Of a stretch of 64,000 bases of DNA, positions 44,967 to 53,048 are shown piece by piece; position 1 is the stretch's first letter, and the number at the start of each line of letters is the position of its first letter. The notes beneath the pieces were generated by a model. It saw nothing but the letters and a program-made list of their open reading frames with translations, was not told the origin of the DNA and did not search any database. The stretch comes from Sporosarcina sp. P13 (lineage in GTDB: Bacteria; Bacillota; Bacilli; Bacillales_A; Planococcaceae): positions 1 to 64,000 of the forward strand of contig NZ_PDYM01000013.1 in assembly GCF_002743055.1 (NCBI RefSeq), in the 5' to 3' direction. Position numbers and translations under genes: made by a program.

Positions 44967-45113
44967 TCCATCACCCCTTCGTATACCCAATACTAATACA
45001 TTGCTAGCCCGATAGAAAATCATTACCTTACATATTGTAATACCCAGTTCATCCTCCGTTAATCTTCACAAACTAAACTAAACATATCAAGAAAAAACAT
45101 GGAGGCGGAAGAT

Positions 45114-46145
45114 ATGAAGATCGCATGGAAAGAAATGAAGAAAAGCAAAGCAAAATTTCTAATACTCGGCTCGATCATATTCCTCGTCAGTTTACTAACA
45201 TTCATTATTTCTGGATTGGCAAACGGACTATCCCAAGACAACGCAGCCCTTATCAAAGATTTACCTACTGGTGAGTTTTACTTGAATAAAGATGCAAACC
45301 AAACGTATAACTTATCAAAAATAGATGAAGGAATGCAGAAACAAATACTTATAGACTACCCCAACGCAACAGCATTCTCCGTTCAGATGGGCTTCGTCAA
45401 TGACGCGGAAGACAAACAGCATAGTATTGCTTTCGTGACATCAACGGAATCGCAACTGTTCCCGACCGTCAAAGAAGGCGAGATCATTTTAGATAGCTCG
45501 CTTAAAGAAGAAGGTCTAGAAGTCGGTGATGTTCTGACAAACAATCAATTCAGTGGTGAATTCGTAGTTACAGGGTTTGTCGATCAACAGAAATACAGTC
45601 ATGCACCTGTTGCGTTCATTAACATGACGAATTACCAAGAAATCTATCGTGTGATGGAAATGCAAGCGATTTTTATCCCAGGTAAAGAGACGCCAACACT
45701 TAGCGCACTTGACTCATTTTCAAATAAAGAGTTCCTAAACGCTATACCAAGCTATAGTGCAGAGCAAATGTCACTGAATATGATTGTCTGGTTCCTAGTC
45801 ATTATTAGCGGTATGTTGTTTGCGATTTTCTTCTATATGATGAACGTCCAGAAAATTGGTTTGTATGGGATATTGAAAGCTATCGGAATGAAGACGATGT
45901 CACTATTCAAGATGATTTGGTATCAGATGATGATCATTACGCTTATCTCGCTGGCGCTTTCCATTGCACTGAGCCAAGTCTTCAGTTTCGTCGCACCTGA
46001 AGGCATGCCTTTCCACTTAACGATGGAAACGGTTCTTCCATTATCAGCAGTATTTATAATCGTTGGTTTTATCGGTGCTACTATTTCAGGTTTCCAAATT
46101 AAAAAAATTGAACCGCTTCAAGCGATTCAGCAAGGAGAGATGTAA
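45114..46145 (+). CDS. ABC transporter permease, HrtB-like (MacB/FtsX type)
   Basis: A 343-aa permease with one N-terminal helix, a roughly 200-residue extracellular domain and three C-terminal helices. The sequences YSAEQMSLNMIV and QKIGLYGILKAIGMKT resemble HrtB, the heme-toxicity exporter of Staphylococcus and relatives. GGAGG at 45102 places the start at ATG 45114. It pairs with the next gene, one base downstream. Substrate heme is inferred from resemblance only; no heme-sensing two-component genes are adjacent. Confidence 0.85.
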   Translation: MKIAWKEMKKSKAKFLILGSIIFLVSLLTFIISGLANGLSQDNAALIKDLPTGEFYLNKDANQTYNLSKIDEGMQKQILIDYPNATAFSVQMGFVNDAEDKQHSIAFVTSTESQLFPTVKEGEIILDSSLKEEGLEVGDVLTNNQFSGEFVVTGFVDQQKYSHAPVAFINMTNYQEIYRVMEMQAIFIPGKETPTLSALDSFSNKEFLNAIPSYSAEQMSLNMIVWFLVIISGMLFAIFFYMMNVQKIGLYGILKAIGMKTMSLFKMIWYQMMIITLISLALSIALSQVFSFVAPEGMPFHLTMETVLPLSAVFIIVGFIGATISGFQIKKIEPLQAIQQGEM

Positions 46146-46146
46146 T

Positions 46147-46824
46147 ATGGCTACCTTTACTATTGATGAAGTGAAAAAAACGTTTTCTAATGGAGAAATC
46201 GAAGAGGAAATTTTGAAAGGCGTCAATTTGAAGTTGAAAGAAGGAGAGATCACAGCGCTTGTCGGTCCATCAGGTTCCGGTAAGTCGACAATCTTAACAA
46301 TTGCTGCGGGCTTGCAAAGAGCGTCTGGCGGAGAAATTTTATTCGAAGGGAAAGACATGACGAAGATGAGTCAAGAAGAGATTCGGCAAATACGTGCAAC
46401 CGATTTCGGTTTCGTTTTTCAGTCTTCTCATTTAGTGCCTTTCTTGACAGTAGAAGAGCAATTACAGTTGATGCTTGATGTGGCGGAAACGAAATTCAAC
46501 AAAAAAGAACAATCAAAAGCTATAGAGGAGATCTTGGAGCTAGTCGATATGAATCATCGTAAAGATGCCTATCCTTCATCTTTATCAGGAGGGGAGCGTC
46601 AGCGTGTGGCGATTGCCCGCGCAATTATTCATCGTCCGAAAGTCCTCTTTGCGGATGAACCGACAGCGAGTCTTGATACAAAACGTTCAAAAGGCGTGAT
46701 GGAGTTGCTTCAGGAACTGACAAGAACGTTGAATCTAACAACTTTGATGGTGACGCATGATGAAGAGATGTTGCCGTATGCAGATCGTATTATTACGATG
46801 CGTGACGGCTATATAGTAGAGTGA
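46147..46824 (+). CDS. ABC transporter ATP-binding protein, HrtA-like
   Basis: ATPase of 225 aa of the MacB/LolD group. Walker A GPSGSGKST, signature LSGGERQR and Walker B VLFADEPTASLD are clear. The ATG at 46147 follows GGAGAG and is one base after the permease stop; the frame is open further back inside the permease gene but without a site. It forms the exporter with the preceding permease. Confidence 0.92.
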   Translation: MATFTIDEVKKTFSNGEIEEEILKGVNLKLKEGEITALVGPSGSGKSTILTIAAGLQRASGGEILFEGKDMTKMSQEEIRQIRATDFGFVFQSSHLVPFLTVEEQLQLMLDVAETKFNKKEQSKAIEEILELVDMNHRKDAYPSSLSGGERQRVAIARAIIHRPKVLFADEPTASLDTKRSKGVMELLQELTRTLNLTTLMVTHDEEMLPYADRIITMRDGYIVE

Positions 46825-46826
46825 TA

Positions 46827-46853
46827 AAGGGTAGCTTTTTGCTACTCTTTTTG
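46827..46853 (+). terminator. Terminator after the HrtBA-like genes
   Basis: AGGGTAGC and GCTACTCT form an eight-bp stem (one wobble) with a five-base loop, followed by TTTT. Confidence 0.75.
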
Positions 46854-46898
46854 TATGGTAAACTATAGAATCATAGAAGAGAAAAGGGGAGAAAGGTT

Positions 46899-47528
46899 AT
46901 GCAATCACCATTTACGTTTAAGCACACTGCACCGACAACAGGTACAGGGAAGCAGCCAGCACTATTTTTACTTCATGGTATGGGGAGTCATGAAGGGGAC
47001 TTGCCGAATCTAGTTCAAGACTTTACGGCTACACATCATATATTTAGTCTACGTGGCCCAATCGTACAGCCGCCAGGTTATGCTTTTTTTACAATTGAAG
47101 AAGAAGGTAAACCCGACCGTGCAATTTTTGATAAAGTTCTTGTCTACATCCAATCATTCATTCGTGAAGCGGTTCATGTATATGATTTGGATTCTGCGCG
47201 TCTGACTGTAGTTGGATTCAGTCAAGGGGCTGTGCTAGCACAAACACTTGGTTTAACGTTGATCCCATCACTTCATGGCGTCGTAGCGTTAAGTGGTTAT
47301 ATGCCTGAATTTGTCAAAAGTCAGTATGTGAAGCAATCGGTTGAAAAGCAACATGTATTCATTTCACATGGAGACTATGACTACGTGATCCCATCACAGT
47401 CAGGTGTGGAAAGTAAAGAGTATTTTGAGTCGTTAGGCGCGAATGTAACGTTTAAGACGTATCCTGATGGGCATGGCGTAACGCCTGAGAACCAACACGA
47501 TTTAACAGCGTTTTTACATACATTATAA
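46899..47528 (+). CDS. Carboxylesterase/phospholipase-type alpha/beta hydrolase
   Basis: A cytoplasmic esterase of 209 aa. The catalytic serine is in VVGFSQGAVLA near residue 110, the acid probably in HGDYDYVIP near 162 and the histidine in PDGHGVTPENQ near 195; LFLLHGMGSHEGDL at residue 23 forms the oxyanion side. This resembles the YodD/MhqD-type hydrolases of Bacillus. The substrate is unknown. GGAGAAAGG precedes the ATG. Confidence 0.88.
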   Translation: MQSPFTFKHTAPTTGTGKQPALFLLHGMGSHEGDLPNLVQDFTATHHIFSLRGPIVQPPGYAFFTIEEEGKPDRAIFDKVLVYIQSFIREAVHVYDLDSARLTVVGFSQGAVLAQTLGLTLIPSLHGVVALSGYMPEFVKSQYVKQSVEKQHVFISHGDYDYVIPSQSGVESKEYFESLGANVTFKTYPDGHGVTPENQHDLTAFLHTL

Positions 47529-47562
47529 GGAGCTAATTGGGTGAAGAGTTAAAGAAGTTCGG

Positions 47563-48363
47563 TTTCCTATCATCGCTTCGGCACGTGGGTGATTGCCTCC
47601 CACAAAGAGCCAGCTAGCGGAAGTTCACGCTAGTTGTCTCTTTGTTTCGGCTGACCCCGCAGTTGTGCCTTCGCTTTTTGAGTACAGTGTAGTTTTAGTA
47701 GTCTTTGGTACATAGGAAAAACATTTTGTGTTGTGTGGTTGCACGACTCTTTTTCGTTTCTGATGTTAGTAAAGGTCGGCTTTCTATCATCGCTTCGGCA
47801 CGTGGGGGATTGCCTCCCGCCATGAGCCAGCTAGCGAAGATCGTGCTAGTTGTCTCATGGCTTCGGCTGACCCCGCAGTTGTGCCTGCGCTATTGAGTAC
47901 AATGTAGATTGAGTGGGTTTCTGTACATAGGAAAACCAGTTTGTTTTGGGGCGTTGCGCGACTTTTTTACGGTACTGAAGTGAGTGTAGGTTAGTTTCCT
48001 ATCATCGCTTCGGCACGTGGGGGATTGCCTCCCGCCATGAGCCAGCTAGCGAAGATCGCGCTAGTTGTCTCCCGGCTTCGGCCGACCCCGCAGTTGTGCC
48101 TTCGCTTTTTGAGTACAGTGTAGTTTTAGTAGGCTTTGGTACATAGGAAAAACATTTTGTGTTGTGTGGTTGCACGACTCTTTTTCGTTTCTGATGTTAG
48201 TAAAGGTCAGCTATCTATCATCGCTTCGGCACGTGGGGGATTGCCTCCCGCCATGAGCCAGCTAGCAAAGATCGCGCTAGTTGTCTCATGGCTTCGGCTG
48301 ACCCCGCAGTTGTGCCTTCGCTTTTTGAGTACAGTGTAGTTTTAGTAGGCTTTGGTACATAGT
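47563..48363 (+). repeat. Tandem array of ~216-bp noncoding units with covarying hairpins
   Basis: Four units begin at 47563, 47781, 47995 and 48211 (periods 218, 214 and 216); the last is truncated at about 48363. Each contains TATCATCGCTTCGGCACGTGG, a two-part hairpin and GCTGACCCCGCAGTTGTGCC or a near match. The hairpin's outer stem is ACAAAGAG/CTCTTTGT in unit 1 but GCCATGAG/CTCATGGC in units 2 and 4, a three-pair compensatory change; the inner stem is CTAGC/GCTAG throughout. The distal tails of units 1 and 3 are nearly identical while unit 2's differs, which suggests duplication of a two-unit block. Open frames inside are repeats of the same accidental frame. Confidence 0.9.
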
Positions 48364-48391
48364 AAACTCACTTTTAGACTTTAAAGTACTA

Positions 48392-48701
48392 TGCCACTTA
48401 CTTCCACTCACAAAACGAAGGCGCCTTACAAGCGGTAGGCGGAGCAATAAGACGGATAGGCGCCCTTCCTATCTGGCTTATTGCGGGAGCCATCCGCCAG
48501 CGCCGAAGTGAGTACAGTGATGAGCACTTCTCTGTATGCCGAAGCGTTATGAAATGTAAAGTAGTCACCGAATCTCTTACTAACTTCAACGTGCAATGCC
48601 ACTTACTCCCCCTCACTAAACGAAGGCGCCTTACAAGCGGGAGCCATCCGCCAGCGCCGCAGTGAGTACAGTGATGGATCACTTCTTTACATACAGAAGC
48701 G
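48392..48701. repeat. Two direct copies of a nested-palindrome element
   Basis: Copy A (48392-48546) and copy B (48597-48701) share TGCCACTTACT, AACGAAGGCGCCTTACAAGC, GGGAGCCATCCGCCAGCGCC and GTGAGTACAGTGATG. Both fold by GGCGC/GCGCC and GCGG/CCGC pairing. Copy A has about 50 extra bases in its centre that form a further hairpin, GCAATAAG-N-GGATAGG with CCTATCTGGCTTATTGC. The block GAGTACAGTG also occurs in the adjacent 216-bp units. No gene is seen here. Confidence 0.85.
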
Positions 48702-48730
48702 GATTGATGTGTCTAGAACTTACTGAATTC

Positions 48731-49639
48731 CTAACTACCACTTTTCTTTAATCTCCGTCTAGTCCTCAAAGAAAATCTCTGCAACATCGCTGGCAATGTC
48801 ATGCCGAACAGGACGAGTAGAATACCGATGAATTGTAATATGGTTAGTCGTTCGCCAAGCAACAGCATGGACGCGATGATGGCGACTGGAAGTTCTACAG
48901 CACTCAAAATGGATGACATGCCAGCGCCAACTTTTGGAACACCTACTGAAAATAGAAAAATTGGTAGAACGATGCCAAAGACGCCTAGAGTTGCACCATA
49001 CAGCCATAAGCCTTCCACTAGTTTTCCATTCCAGACAATTTCAGGAGACTGGAAAAATGTAATAGCGATGGAAGCGTAAAATGACATAAGGAACAACCGT
49101 GTCACAACATCCATTCCGGCTACTGGCTTTTGATTGGCCGTGAGGAAGGCTGCGAAACTGAATGCTGCGGCTAATCCCCACGCCCAGCCTTGCCAAGGGA
49201 TTCCGCTAATATCTGCGTCGATTAAACCTGCAGCTAAAATCGTTCCGCTGAATAAAAATATCAGCGAAACGACTTCTGATTTCTTTGGTAAACGTCTAGT
49301 TGCTACACACTCATACAGCATGCCAATCCAAGTGAATTGAAATAGTAAGACGACAGCTAGTGAAGCGGGCATGTATTCGACGGATTTTCCGTACATTGTT
49401 CCTGTAATAGCGGTGAATAGGCCGGCAAGTAAGACAGGAAAGCTGCCTCGAAATTTAGGCATCCCGCGTCTTGCCAATATGTAAATAATAAATGCTAAAA
49501 GAAAACCTGTATAATATTGGCTCGTCACGGCTTCGGATGCCGTGAAACCATCTTGAATCGCGAGCTTAATTATGGTTGATAAAATACCGTAACTAGCTGC
49601 CCCAAGGACAACGAGTAGTGGATACATCCATGCTTTCAT
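48731..49639 (-). CDS. EamA/DMT family transporter
   Basis: A ten-helix exporter of 302 aa with two EamA repeats: GAASYGILSTIIKLAIQDGF near residue 13 and a second half starting about residue 155 with AAAFSFAAFLTANQKPVAG. The substrate is unknown. The C-terminal tail RRRLKK is strongly basic, consistent with a cytoplasmic end. It is transcribed alone, toward the repeat region. Confidence 0.9.
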   Translation of the reverse strand: MKAWMYPLLVVLGAASYGILSTIIKLAIQDGFTASEAVTSQYYTGFLLAFIIYILARRGMPKFRGSFPVLLAGLFTAITGTMYGKSVEYMPASLAVVLLFQFTWIGMLYECVATRRLPKKSEVVSLIFLFSGTILAAGLIDADISGIPWQGWAWGLAAAFSFAAFLTANQKPVAGMDVVTRLFLMSFYASIAITFFQSPEIVWNGKLVEGLWLYGATLGVFGIVLPIFLFSVGVPKVGAGMSSILSAVELPVAIIASMLLLGERLTILQFIGILLVLFGMTLPAMLQRFSLRTRRRLKKSGS

Positions 49640-49755
49640 CGTTTAACCTCCGTTCCCATCGGATAATAGTATATCATGGAAAATACGTGGCTGATGACGG
49701 GGAATAAAATAGCATTTCCCGGGAAATATCGACAACCATCGTACAAAAATGAGGA

Positions 49756-49795
49756 AAAGCCGTACAGTGAATGGGACACTGTACGACTTTTTTTT
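49756..49795 (-). terminator. Terminator of the DUF3243 operon
   Basis: CGTACAGTG and CACTGTACG pair across seven bases, with T-rich sequence on both outer sides (CTTTTCCTCATTTTT on the minus strand). It lies directly after the small minus-strand gene that ends at 49802. Confidence 0.7.
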
Positions 49796-49801
49796 GTAAA
49801 A

Positions 49802-50041
49802 CTATCTAGGGGCACCGTAATCGGTGGACGGTTTACCGCTGCTATAACGTGGGGAGTGGTTGTGTTTTTCTTTTTTGAGGTCGTGCCGTTGATCAGGCAG
49901 TGAAATGGAGTCGACAGTCTGCATATCTTCATGCAAATCGAACAAACTAACCGTATTGGTCTGCAAATTCTCGGGGTGTGTTTGAATTAATCGATACGTA
50001 TCAGAATTAATCTCTTGATGAGTATTATCACTAAATGTCAT
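49802..50041 (-). CDS. Small hypothetical protein
   Basis: A 79-aa hydrophilic protein with no recognised domain; it is rich in Asp, Asn, His and Gln and has neither signal peptide nor membrane helix. It looks real because AGGAGG lies nine bases before the ATG and it follows the DUF3243 gene by 16 bases, with a terminator after it. The second half (RHDLKKEKHNHSPR) is strongly basic. Confidence 0.65.
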   Translation of the reverse strand: MTFSDNTHQEINSDTYRLIQTHPENLQTNTVSLFDLHEDMQTVDSISLPDQRHDLKKEKHNHSPRYSSGKPSTDYGAPR

Positions 50042-50057
50042 TCTTCATCGCCTCCTA

Positions 50058-50363
50058 TTATGCTTGGCGAACCATCTTTAATAACATATGTGCAAGAGAA
50101 TGTTGTTCTTCTTTAGAACCCGAATCCCATAATTCTTGCAATAAATATTGCTCACGATTTCTTGGTTCTTCATGACGAGATAAATAATTCGCAATGAATT
50201 CGGTTGTTTTCGCAAGCTGTTCATCGCTAAGTCCCAGGTTCTCACCTTTTTCCACTTTATCTGCAAGATAGCCCTTAAAATTATTAAAGTTCTGCAAGAT
50301 CTGATCCTTTTTCTCTTCACCAATTTTTGAGATTTCTGATTCCACTTTGTTTTTCATTTCCAA
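50058..50363 (-). CDS. DUF3243 (YmfJ-like) protein
   Basis: A 101-aa soluble, helical protein of the DUF3243 family, function unknown. The family pattern is evident: NFNNFKGYLADKVEKGENLG, then ANYLSRHEEPRN, ELWDSGSKEEQHSLAHMLLK. Compared with YmfJ it has an N-terminal extension of about 25 charged residues. Start is probably TTG at 50363, nine bases after AAAGGAG; an in-frame ATG lies at 50357. Confidence 0.85.
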   Translation of the reverse strand: MEMKNKVESEISKIGEEKKDQILQNFNNFKGYLADKVEKGENLGLSDEQLAKTTEFIANYLSRHEEPRNREQYLLQELWDSGSKEEQHSLAHMLLKMVRQA

Positions 50364-50448
50364 TCCACAACACTCCTTTTCACTTGATACCCGTAGATTG
50401 TGCAGTAAGGAACAAACTATACACGGAAGACTTTTCGTCTTGATATAT

Positions 50449-50474
50449 GTGTGAAAAAGAGCATCAGTGGGTAG
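50449..50474 (+). promoter_or_regulatory. Possible sigma-B promoter of the YflT-like gene
   Basis: GTGTGA, 14 bases, then GGGTAG approximates the sigma-B consensus GTTTAA-N12-14-GGGTAT. It lies 37 bases before the gene for a general-stress-type protein, a family that sigma-B controls in Bacillus. The -35 element is a weak match. Confidence 0.4.
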
Positions 50475-50510
50475 TAGTAAAACATAGCGGTAGCTGAAGG
50501 AGGTGTGGGA

Positions 50511-50984
50511 ATGTCAGATAAACAGTATATGGGTACTTTTCATTCGGTCGATAATGTTCTTTATAAGATAACGGAACTTGAAGCGCGAGGGTATCAAAAA
50601 CGTCATATGTGTGTAGTATCGAATGTGCAGGATGACCTAAAGGTTTTAGAAAGCGATTCAGAAATAAAGTTGATTGGTATCCAAAAGGGGTCAGTTTTGG
50701 ATCATAACCGTAGATTATTTAATAACAAAGATGGAATGCTGACTATTTTTATCAAGATGGGTTTTTCCAAGCAAGAAGCGAAAACGTTCTTTAATGACCT
50801 TGAGGAAGGCGGCATCGCGCTATTTGTCGATCATCTGACCGATGAAGAGCGTGCGAATACTGTCGACCCACATGACAGTGCGGTCCAACAAACGGATAGT
50901 GGAGAAAGTTTGGAAGGGGAGTCCAACGAAGAAGTAGGTAACCCGATTCCGAATAGTCCACGAATCGGTGGAAATAACTTATAA
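50511..50984 (+). CDS. General stress protein, YflT/17M-like domain
   Basis: A 157-aa soluble protein. The first 105 residues form the heat-induced stress protein YflT domain (GTFHSVDNVLYKITELEARG, then FNDLEEGGIALFVD), followed by an acidic, disordered tail. The function of the family is not known. ATG at 50511 follows GGAGGTG; a GTG two codons earlier is in frame. Confidence 0.87.
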   Translation: MSDKQYMGTFHSVDNVLYKITELEARGYQKRHMCVVSNVQDDLKVLESDSEIKLIGIQKGSVLDHNRRLFNNKDGMLTIFIKMGFSKQEAKTFFNDLEEGGIALFVDHLTDEERANTVDPHDSAVQQTDSGESLEGESNEEVGNPIPNSPRIGGNNL

Positions 50985-50988
50985 AAAA

Positions 50989-51029
50989 GCAGGATCGCCC
51001 ACTTAGTGGATGATCCTGTTTTTTTTTAA
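50989..51029 (+). terminator. Terminator after the YflT-like gene
   Basis: AGCAGGATC and GATCCTGTT pair around an interrupted loop that itself contains CCAC/GTGG, followed by nine T. Confidence 0.85.
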
Positions 51030-51069
51030 TGGAAGGGCCTACCAGTTTACGCTGGCTTGAATATTTTAA

Positions 51070-51282
51070 TTATAAATGATTGTCTTGGGCTTCTGTATCG
51101 CTGAAGTGCTCTTTCGCTTTACCGAGTTTTTGTTGGACTTCACCTTTTGCTTTGTCAAGTTTACCTTCAACTTGTAGCTTTGTGTTATCCGTTACATCGC
51201 CCACGACATCTTTAACGCTACCTTTGATTTTATTACCTAGACCTTTTAATTTATCCTCTGTTCCATGATCTTTGTGATCCAT
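51070..51282 (-). CDS. CsbD family stress protein
   Basis: A 70-aa hydrophilic, probably largely disordered stress protein. The CsbD signature GLGNKIKGSVKDVVGDVT is at residues 14-31, followed by KLQVEGKLDKAKGEVQQ. The ATG at 51282 has GGAGGCGATCTC in front; the frame extends 50 codons upstream but that part is intergenic and holds the promoter. Confidence 0.92.
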   Translation of the reverse strand: MDHKDHGTEDKLKGLGNKIKGSVKDVVGDVTDNTKLQVEGKLDKAKGEVQQKLGKAKEHFSDTEAQDNHL

Positions 51283-51316
51283 GAGATCGCCTCCATTTAT
51301 AGTAGTTACTATATAT

Positions 51317-51342
51317 GTACCCACTTTCAAAAAGATAAAAAC
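51317..51342 (-). promoter_or_regulatory. Probable sigma-B promoter of csbD
   Basis: On the minus strand, GTTTTT, 14 bases, then GGGTAC closely fits GTTTAA-N12-14-GGGTAT. It is 35 bases before the csbD start. csbD is a sigma-B gene in Bacillus subtilis, which supports the call. Confidence 0.6.
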
Positions 51343-51434
51343 AGCAGAATAATTGTTGAAGTAATTGAAGGACGGATTGCACGTGAAGAGCCAAGACATA
51401 TTTAGTATCATCCGGCGGGGAAGATACTCCATAA

Positions 51435-51468
51435 GAAAAACCGGAAACCTTAGAGGTTCCGGTTTTTT
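51435..51468. terminator. Terminator downstream of the 40-aa gene
   Basis: AAAACCGGAA-ACC and GGT-TCCGGTTTT pair with one mismatch, with A and T runs on either side. It follows the small minus-strand gene and precedes the csbD promoter. Confidence 0.75.
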
Positions 51469-51492
51469 GGTGTGTTCAACAAATGATCGGCA

Positions 51493-51615
51493 TTACGGTG
51501 TACTTTTCATTCCTGCAAATTGATTGATTTGCCCCATGAGTTTTTCCCGCGACTCTTTGTTGCGCATTAAATATAGCGCGCCAAGTCCTACAGCTGTCAT
51601 TGCCATTTTGTTCAT
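51493..51615 (-). CDS. Small hypothetical protein (40 aa)
   Basis: A 40-residue peptide starting MNKMAMTAVGLGALYLMRNK and ending in GMKSTP. Its N-terminal half is hydrophobic enough for one membrane helix and the rest is charged, the layout of several short Bacillales membrane proteins. ATG at 51615 is preceded by GGAGGTGGC, an excellent ribosome binding site, and a terminator follows. Function unknown. Confidence 0.7.
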   Translation of the reverse strand: MNKMAMTAVGLGALYLMRNKESREKLMGQINQFAGMKSTP

Positions 51616-51773
51616 TTGTTTGCCACCTCCAATGAATAGGATGGTGTCAGTAACAGAAAGTATACATAGAATGTACTGTTAAATTTCATCAGAAATAAAG
51701 GGTTTTTCACATGACCGTTCTCTTATAGTGCTATAATTTCATTATTCGTATTTTACTGACTGGAAGTGTGATC

Positions 51774-52976
51774 ATGACTTTACATACTAAATCGACAATT
51801 CGTGAACTACGATTTTGGCGAATTGTCATCGGGCTTGGAATTGCCTCGGCCCTTATCTTTTCAGCAATGTATGCGATGCAACCATTGCTACCTATTTTAA
51901 CGAAGCAGTTTAATGTGTCTGTATCTACAGCTAGTTTGGCGATGTCGATTAATACAGTAGGTCTAATTATTGGTCTCGTCATTCTAGGATTTTATTCCGA
52001 TCGTATCGGTCGGTCAACTTTTATAAAGACCTCGATTTTGCTAACGACCTTATTATTTATTCCGATGTTTTTGACAGATTCATTTGTAATGATTCTAGTG
52101 TTTCGTTTTTTACAAGGATTTGCGATGGCAGGTGTGCTTGCTGCGGCCCTAGCCTATATTAATGAGGAGGTTCATGAACGTGTAGTAAGTGTAGCAACGG
52201 CGCTATATATATCATTCAACGGAACGGGCGGGATGTTTGGACGTTTCGTTACGGGTTATTTGGCGGAACGTTGGTCGTGGGAATTGTCTCTTCAATTATT
52301 GACGATATTCGGTGTAGTGGTATTCGTGTTCTTATTACTAGTCTTGCCGAAATCAATGAATTTCCAACCGAGTACGGAGACGATACGAAAAGATATGGAG
52401 GGCTTTGCTTTTCATTTCAAGAATCCTAGCCTGTTGATTGTCTTTGGATTAGGCATCATCTTGCAGTTAAGCTTCACGGGAATGTGGACGTTCCTGCCTT
52501 TTCATTTGACGGCTACCCCGTTTTCACTGACGCTAGATGAAGTGTCCTATATTTATTTTGCCTATGCATTCGGAATTATTGGCGCACCGCTTGCGGGATC
52601 ACTTGCGACGAAGTACGGTATAAACAATGTGCGGCTACCAGGTGTTTTGATGCTTGCTGTCGGTTGTGTACTCACAATCCCGATGAAACTACCATTCATC
52701 ATCATTGGCTACTGTATTATCTGTCTCAGCTTCTTCTCTGCCCATTCCTTAACAGCAGCCTCTGTCAGTAAAGAAGCGACGCATCATAAAGGAAGTGCCT
52801 CCAGTCTTTACCTAGTGTCGTATTATATTGGCATGGCAGCAGGTAGTACACTTACGACACCGCTATGGCAACACACAGGCTGGACTGGATTGGCACTATT
52901 CTCAGCTATCGTGCCAGTGGTCTATGTACTGTTGATTCGATTCCTTCGAAGAAAACAACGGTCGGTTGCAAACTGA
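51774..52976 (+). CDS. MFS transporter (YgaY/AraJ-like)
   Basis: A 12-helix major facilitator of 400 aa. The loop 2-3 motif FYSDRIGRSTFIKTS near residue 75 is the MFS signature A, and FRFLQGFAMAGVLAAALAY near 110 is typical of the proton-driven drug/sugar efflux group. The substrate is unknown. ATG at 51774 is preferred over a GTG two codons earlier. Confidence 0.9.
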   Translation: MTLHTKSTIRELRFWRIVIGLGIASALIFSAMYAMQPLLPILTKQFNVSVSTASLAMSINTVGLIIGLVILGFYSDRIGRSTFIKTSILLTTLLFIPMFLTDSFVMILVFRFLQGFAMAGVLAAALAYINEEVHERVVSVATALYISFNGTGGMFGRFVTGYLAERWSWELSLQLLTIFGVVVFVFLLLVLPKSMNFQPSTETIRKDMEGFAFHFKNPSLLIVFGLGIILQLSFTGMWTFLPFHLTATPFSLTLDEVSYIYFAYAFGIIGAPLAGSLATKYGINNVRLPGVLMLAVGCVLTIPMKLPFIIIGYCIICLSFFSAHSLTAASVSKEATHHKGSASSLYLVSYYIGMAAGSTLTTPLWQHTGWTGLALFSAIVPVVYVLLIRFLRRKQRSVAN

Positions 52977-53010
52977 AAGTAAGTAGTTCGGGATTTACAC
53001 TTCTATATAA

Positions 53011-53048
53011 AAACAGGTGCTAGGATTGAATCCTGGCACCTGTTTATT
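53011..53048. terminator. Bidirectional terminator between MFS and DASS genes
   Basis: ACAGGTGC-AGGATT and AATCCT-GCACCTGT form a long stem with two mismatches, between convergent genes. Confidence 0.8.

Noticed and set aside
44967..45023. Longer start of the osmoprotectant ATPase
   Set aside because: The additional 19 codons lack a ribosome binding site and homology, whereas GGGGTGATGG precedes the ATG at 44966.
47705..48339. Two similar ORFs of 63 and 67 aa (starting MVHRKNILCCVV) in the 216-bp array
   Set aside because: They are the same accidental frame in two repeat units, with no ribosome binding site, and the nucleotide changes preserve hairpin pairing rather than codons.
47563..48363. 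CRISPR array or integron attC array
   Set aside because: Units of about 216 bases with related, non-unique tails are far too long for CRISPR, and there are no GTTRRRY/RYYYAAC ends, cassette genes, cas genes or integrase.
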